The notes under the pieces: generated by a model
The model's database searches: none
Told to the model about the DNA's origin: nothing
Seen by the model: the letters and a program-made list of their open reading frames with translations, nothing else
Shown: positions 61,580 through 64,000 of the stretch, piece by piece
How positions within the stretch are numbered: position 1 is the first letter of the stretch
Layout of the letters: every line of letters begins with the position of its first letter
Position numbers and translations under genes: made by a program
Source of the DNA: G965232465 sp965232465
GTDB lineage: Bacteria; Pseudomonadota; Alphaproteobacteria; JAQWUY01
Direction: 5' to 3'
Assembly (NCBI GenBank): GCA_965232465.1
Contig: OZ246977.1
Coordinates: 2,170,001 to 2,234,000, forward strand
Length of the DNA stretch: 64,000 nucleotides

Positions 61580-62920
61580 CTATTGCCAAGTGTAATATCC
61601 GGCGTCTGTCATGATTGCTTTAATCTTGGTCGCCACCCCATCAAGTGTTGCCTTTGGATCCAAGTCTTCGGTAATCATTTTCGATAACGCAGTCCCCAGT
61701 TCAGCGTTAATTTTACCCCATACTGGAATAATGGGACGCCAATCTGGATCCGCATACTTTAACGCTTCGCCAAATGTTTTCATGTACGGGAATTTGGCAT
61801 TTACATCCGCATCCGCATGTGTGGAATAGCGGGAGGGGTTCCCCCCTTGTAATGCCACCAACTTATCCCCTTGTTTCGAGGTCAACCATTGCATCAATAA
61901 GAATGCGGCCTGTTTGTTTTGTGCATTCGATGGAATACCAATACCAAATCCACCGGTTTGGGATCCCCGACGCACACCCATTGGGTGCATTGCCCACCCA
62001 ACTTTACCCATAATTTTGGATTTTTTTGGGTCGTTCACTTGACCTGCAAAAATGGTTGTGTCAAGAAACATGCCTGTATTCCCCTGTAAGAACGATGCCC
62101 CTGCTTCGGCAAAACCAAATGTTGCCGCACCTTCGGGACCACAACCCACGATAGTTTTTAAGGCTTGGGCGGCTTTTACACCCGCCGCATTATTAACAAT
62201 TGGATTCCAATTATCATCAAAGATACGCCCACCTAATGGTGCCAAATGCAACAAGAAAGCATGGGACGCATGGTGCCCAGATGCCGCACGGGACGACAGC
62301 CCCCCCATACCGGGTTCCAATTCCTTAATCTTACATGTAACATCCAACAATTCATCATATGTTTGTGGTACTTTCAGATTATGTTTCTTAAAAATGTCTT
62401 TGCGGTATCCAAGAATCGATGTTTCAGAACCGTATGGAATACCATATAATGATCCCGTTTTACCGGGCAGGTACCCTTTTTTACCACCGGCAATACCAAT
62501 GTTTTCCACATACCCATCAATCAAATCGTCCGCATCATAATTGGGATCGACCAATTTCGGGTTCATAAAATATTTTGCCAAGTTTTCCAGTTGATCCGCA
62601 TATACATAATCCGCCTTGGAAAACACCACATACGCAAGTAAATCATATTCCCCTTTTGGCTTGGTCAATTCCAAAGTTTGCTTTTGACGCATTTTTAGGT
62701 AAGACAAGCGGTCCACTTCCACACGAATACCCGTTTGTTTGGTAAATTCAGGTAAAACTTTCATCACCGCATCATAATGCGGGTGGGCGGGAAAATTTAC
62801 CACCAAAGTTTGCCCTTTATAGGGTGCATACGGGTTGGCAAATGCCAGAGTGGCACCCATAGCCGCCGCCAATACACCACCAAATGTTTTTGCAACGATC
62901 GTTTTTAATGATTTTTTCAT
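61580..62920 (-). CDS. Extracellular solute-binding protein, family 1
   Basis: The 446-residue protein has a signal peptide ending near ATLAFA (residue 28), then NPYAPYKGQTLVVNFPAHP and the family 1 pattern: EFTKQTGIRVEVDRLSY, YDLLAYVV, GIPYGSETSILGYRKDIF, NTGMFLDTTIFAG, GGFGIGIPSNAQNKQAA and MQWLTSKQGDKL. It captures a sugar or sugar acid in the periplasm for the MalFG-type permeases. The downstream genes suggest a sugar acid, lactone or aldose as ligand. AAGGAG precedes the ATG. Confidence 0.92.
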   Translation of the reverse strand: MKKSLKTIVAKTFGGVLAAAMGATLAFANPYAPYKGQTLVVNFPAHPHYDAVMKVLPEFTKQTGIRVEVDRLSYLKMRQKQTLELTKPKGEYDLLAYVVFSKADYVYADQLENLAKYFMNPKLVDPNYDADDLIDGYVENIGIAGGKKGYLPGKTGSLYGIPYGSETSILGYRKDIFKKHNLKVPQTYDELLDVTCKIKELEPGMGGLSSRAASGHHASHAFLLHLAPLGGRIFDDNWNPIVNNAAGVKAAQALKTIVGCGPEGAATFGFAEAGASFLQGNTGMFLDTTIFAGQVNDPKKSKIMGKVGWAMHPMGVRRGSQTGGFGIGIPSNAQNKQAAFLLMQWLTSKQGDKLVALQGGNPSRYSTHADADVNAKFPYMKTFGEALKYADPDWRPIIPVWGKINAELGTALSKMITEDLDPKATLDGVATKIKAIMTDAGYYTWQ

Positions 62921-62976
62921 ATGACTTTCTCCTTAAAAATTTTAAAAATGTCTTTCATTAAAGCTTAAGCACGGGC

Positions 62977-64000
62977 CTATAACGCCCGCTCTGTTTGTAC
63001 ATCAAAAAGGTGTATTCCCTTTTGTTGTATTTCGAATCTGAGTGTTTTGCCCGTTTCCACAGGGGTATCAGATTTTAATTCCACGGTAATAATATCGCCC
63101 ATTTCCGACGCTTTTGTCAACAATACGGATTGGGCCCCCACATATTCATTCAAAACAATTTGTAAATTGGCCGCAACACCATCCGGGGCGGATTCGTTGT
63201 ATACAATATCACTGGGGCGGATGCCTAAAATCACTTGTTTATCCGCATATGATATAACTTTTTGGGCGTGTTGTTCCGTTAAAACAATGCTAAATCCATC
63301 ACATTGTAAGCGTGTGATATCGTCATTTATGCGTACATCGGCGGTTAAAAAATTCATGGTCGGTGCCCCCAAAAATCCCGCCACAAATTTATTTACAGGG
63401 CGTTTATACAGATCCTCCGGGGTGCCTTGTTGTTGCACATACCCATCATTCATAACCACTATGCGATCGGCTAAGGTCATTGCTTCAATCTGATCGTGGG
63501 TTACATAAATCATGTTTTTGTTTAATTGTTTATGAAGCATGGCAAGTTCCGCCCGCATTTTGCCCCGTAATTTTGCATCGAGATTCGACAACGGTTCATC
63601 AAATAAAAACACCGGAGCATCACGGGTTAGTGCCCGCCCCATTGCCACCCGTTGCCGTTGCCCCCCCGACAGCTCCGCCGGCTTACGATACAAATATGGT
63701 TTTAAATCCAGCATCTGGGCAACCGCTTCGACCTTTTGTTGGATAATATCCTTTGCCACCCGTTGCAATTTTAGGGCAAACGACATATTTTCAAAAACGG
63801 TCATATGGGGGTATAAAGCATAATCCTGAAATACCATTGCCAATCCCCGATCTTTGGGTTCCAAGTCAGAAATCGGCTTATCATCGATATAAATCTCACC
63901 ACTGGATACGGTCTCCAGCCCCGCAATCATGCGTAAAATTGTCGACTTACCACACCCAGAAGGACCGACTAAGATAGTAAACTCATTGTCTTCTAATTCT
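62977..64000 (-). CDS. Carbohydrate ABC transporter ATP-binding protein (UgpC/MsmK type), 5' end outside window
   Basis: The frame is open to base 64000, so the N terminus is cut off. Visible are Walker A VGPSGCGKSTILRM, the Q-loop AMVFQDYALYPHMTV, signature LSGGQRQRVAMGRAL, Walker B PVFLFDEPLSNLDAKLR and IYVTHDQIEAMTLADRI. A C-terminal TOBE/MalK-type domain has GIRPSDIV and QIVLNEYVG. It energises the MalFG-type importer. A 6-bp hairpin (about 62972-62987) overlaps the stop and could lower or adjust read-through into the binding-protein gene 57 bases on. Confidence 0.95.
   Translation of the reverse strand, partial: ELEDNEFTILVGPSGCGKSTILRMIAGLETVSSGEIYIDDKPISDLEPKDRGLAMVFQDYALYPHMTVFENMSFALKLQRVAKDIIQQKVEAVAQMLDLKPYLYRKPAELSGGQRQRVAMGRALTRDAPVFLFDEPLSNLDAKLRGKMRAELAMLHKQLNKNMIYVTHDQIEAMTLADRIVVMNDGYVQQQGTPEDLYKRPVNKFVAGFLGAPTMNFLTADVRINDDITRLQCDGFSIVLTEQHAQKVISYADKQVILGIRPSDIVYNESAPDGVAANLQIVLNEYVGAQSVLLTKASEMGDIITVELKSDTPVETGKTLRFEIQQKGIHLFDVQTERAL

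Overview
The window looks like a chromosome segment of an AT-rich, probably host-associated alphaproteobacterium. Supports for that class: the DksA-like protein has the single-cysteine zinc-finger variant usual there; rpsU sits next to a COQ9-family gene; AspRS has the alphaproteobacterial motif RADRSPGEFYQL; GcvP is one fused chain; and both tRNA genes encode CCA. UGA is used as a normal stop. Genus cannot be read from the sequence. Ankyrin proteins, a giant inverse autotransporter, insertion sequences and broken restriction/toxin genes suggest contact with hosts or dense communities.

Layout. 1-1.0 kb: end of an iron-chelate ABC importer (permease end, ATPase). 1.1-7.7 kb: a small secreted protein, a secreted ankyrin protein, mnmC, an aquaporin-like protein with altered NPA boxes, dusC, tRNA-Pro(GGG), a divergent Sua5/YrdC protein and a Prx5-type peroxiredoxin. 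7.7-9.3 kb: nested debris, made of one IS256-type end, a truncated IS3-family element and the 3' part of a restriction specificity gene. 9.3-15.4 kb (minus): pheT-pheS and rplT-rpmI, with a HTH-adenine methyltransferase plus a 58-codon gene lying between rplT and pheS. 15.7-21.2 kb: puuD-like hydrolase, then a tandem glycine riboswitch and gcvT-gcvH-gcvP. 21.4-22.0 kb: scar with a truncated signal-peptide ORF, a 135-bp copy of a piece of the galactarolactone cycloisomerase gene, a hairpin-rich stretch and one copy of a 60-bp dispersed repeat.

22.1-26.0 kb holds the most striking system: a 1141-residue protein with an N-terminal membrane/signal segment, 22 ankyrin repeats and a C-terminal nuclease domain of the YeeF/Endonuclea_NS_2 type. 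It overlaps by ATGA a downstream gene resembling YezG (DUF600) immunity proteins. It has its own consensus promoter. 26.1-28.1 kb: kdgD and gci (galactarate/galacturonate oxidation). 28.2-30 kb: aspS. 30.3-39.2 kb: a 2963-residue intimin/invasin-like inverse autotransporter with 22 Ig-like domains of four classes in an ordered pattern and an AT-richer tip. 39.4-43.7 kb: two DUF4143 ATPases flanking dksA, rpsU, coq9 and tRNA-Thr(GGT), plus the second copy of the 60-bp repeat, inverted.

43.7-52.1 kb: a type I restriction locus in the order hsdR-rhuM-hsdS-hsdM (minus), into which a yefM-yoeB toxin-antitoxin pair (plus) is embedded. yoeB is split by a complete IS256-family element with an 8-bp target duplication and also lacks one base. 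52.1-64 kb (minus): one long sugar-acid operon. It runs from the ABC importer (ATPase cut by the window end, binding protein, two permeases) through a cytochrome b561-like protein, SMP-30 lactonase, YncE-like propeller, enolase-superfamily dehydratase, AraD1/GguC-type FAH protein and PdxA2-like dehydrogenase to 2,5-dioxovalerate (alpha-ketoglutarate semialdehyde) dehydrogenase.

The kdgD-gci pair and this operon probably converge: both routes should give alpha-ketoglutarate semialdehyde, which the dehydrogenase at 52.1-53.7 kb would oxidise to alpha-ketoglutarate. All functional calls rest on reading motifs by eye; no database search was run.
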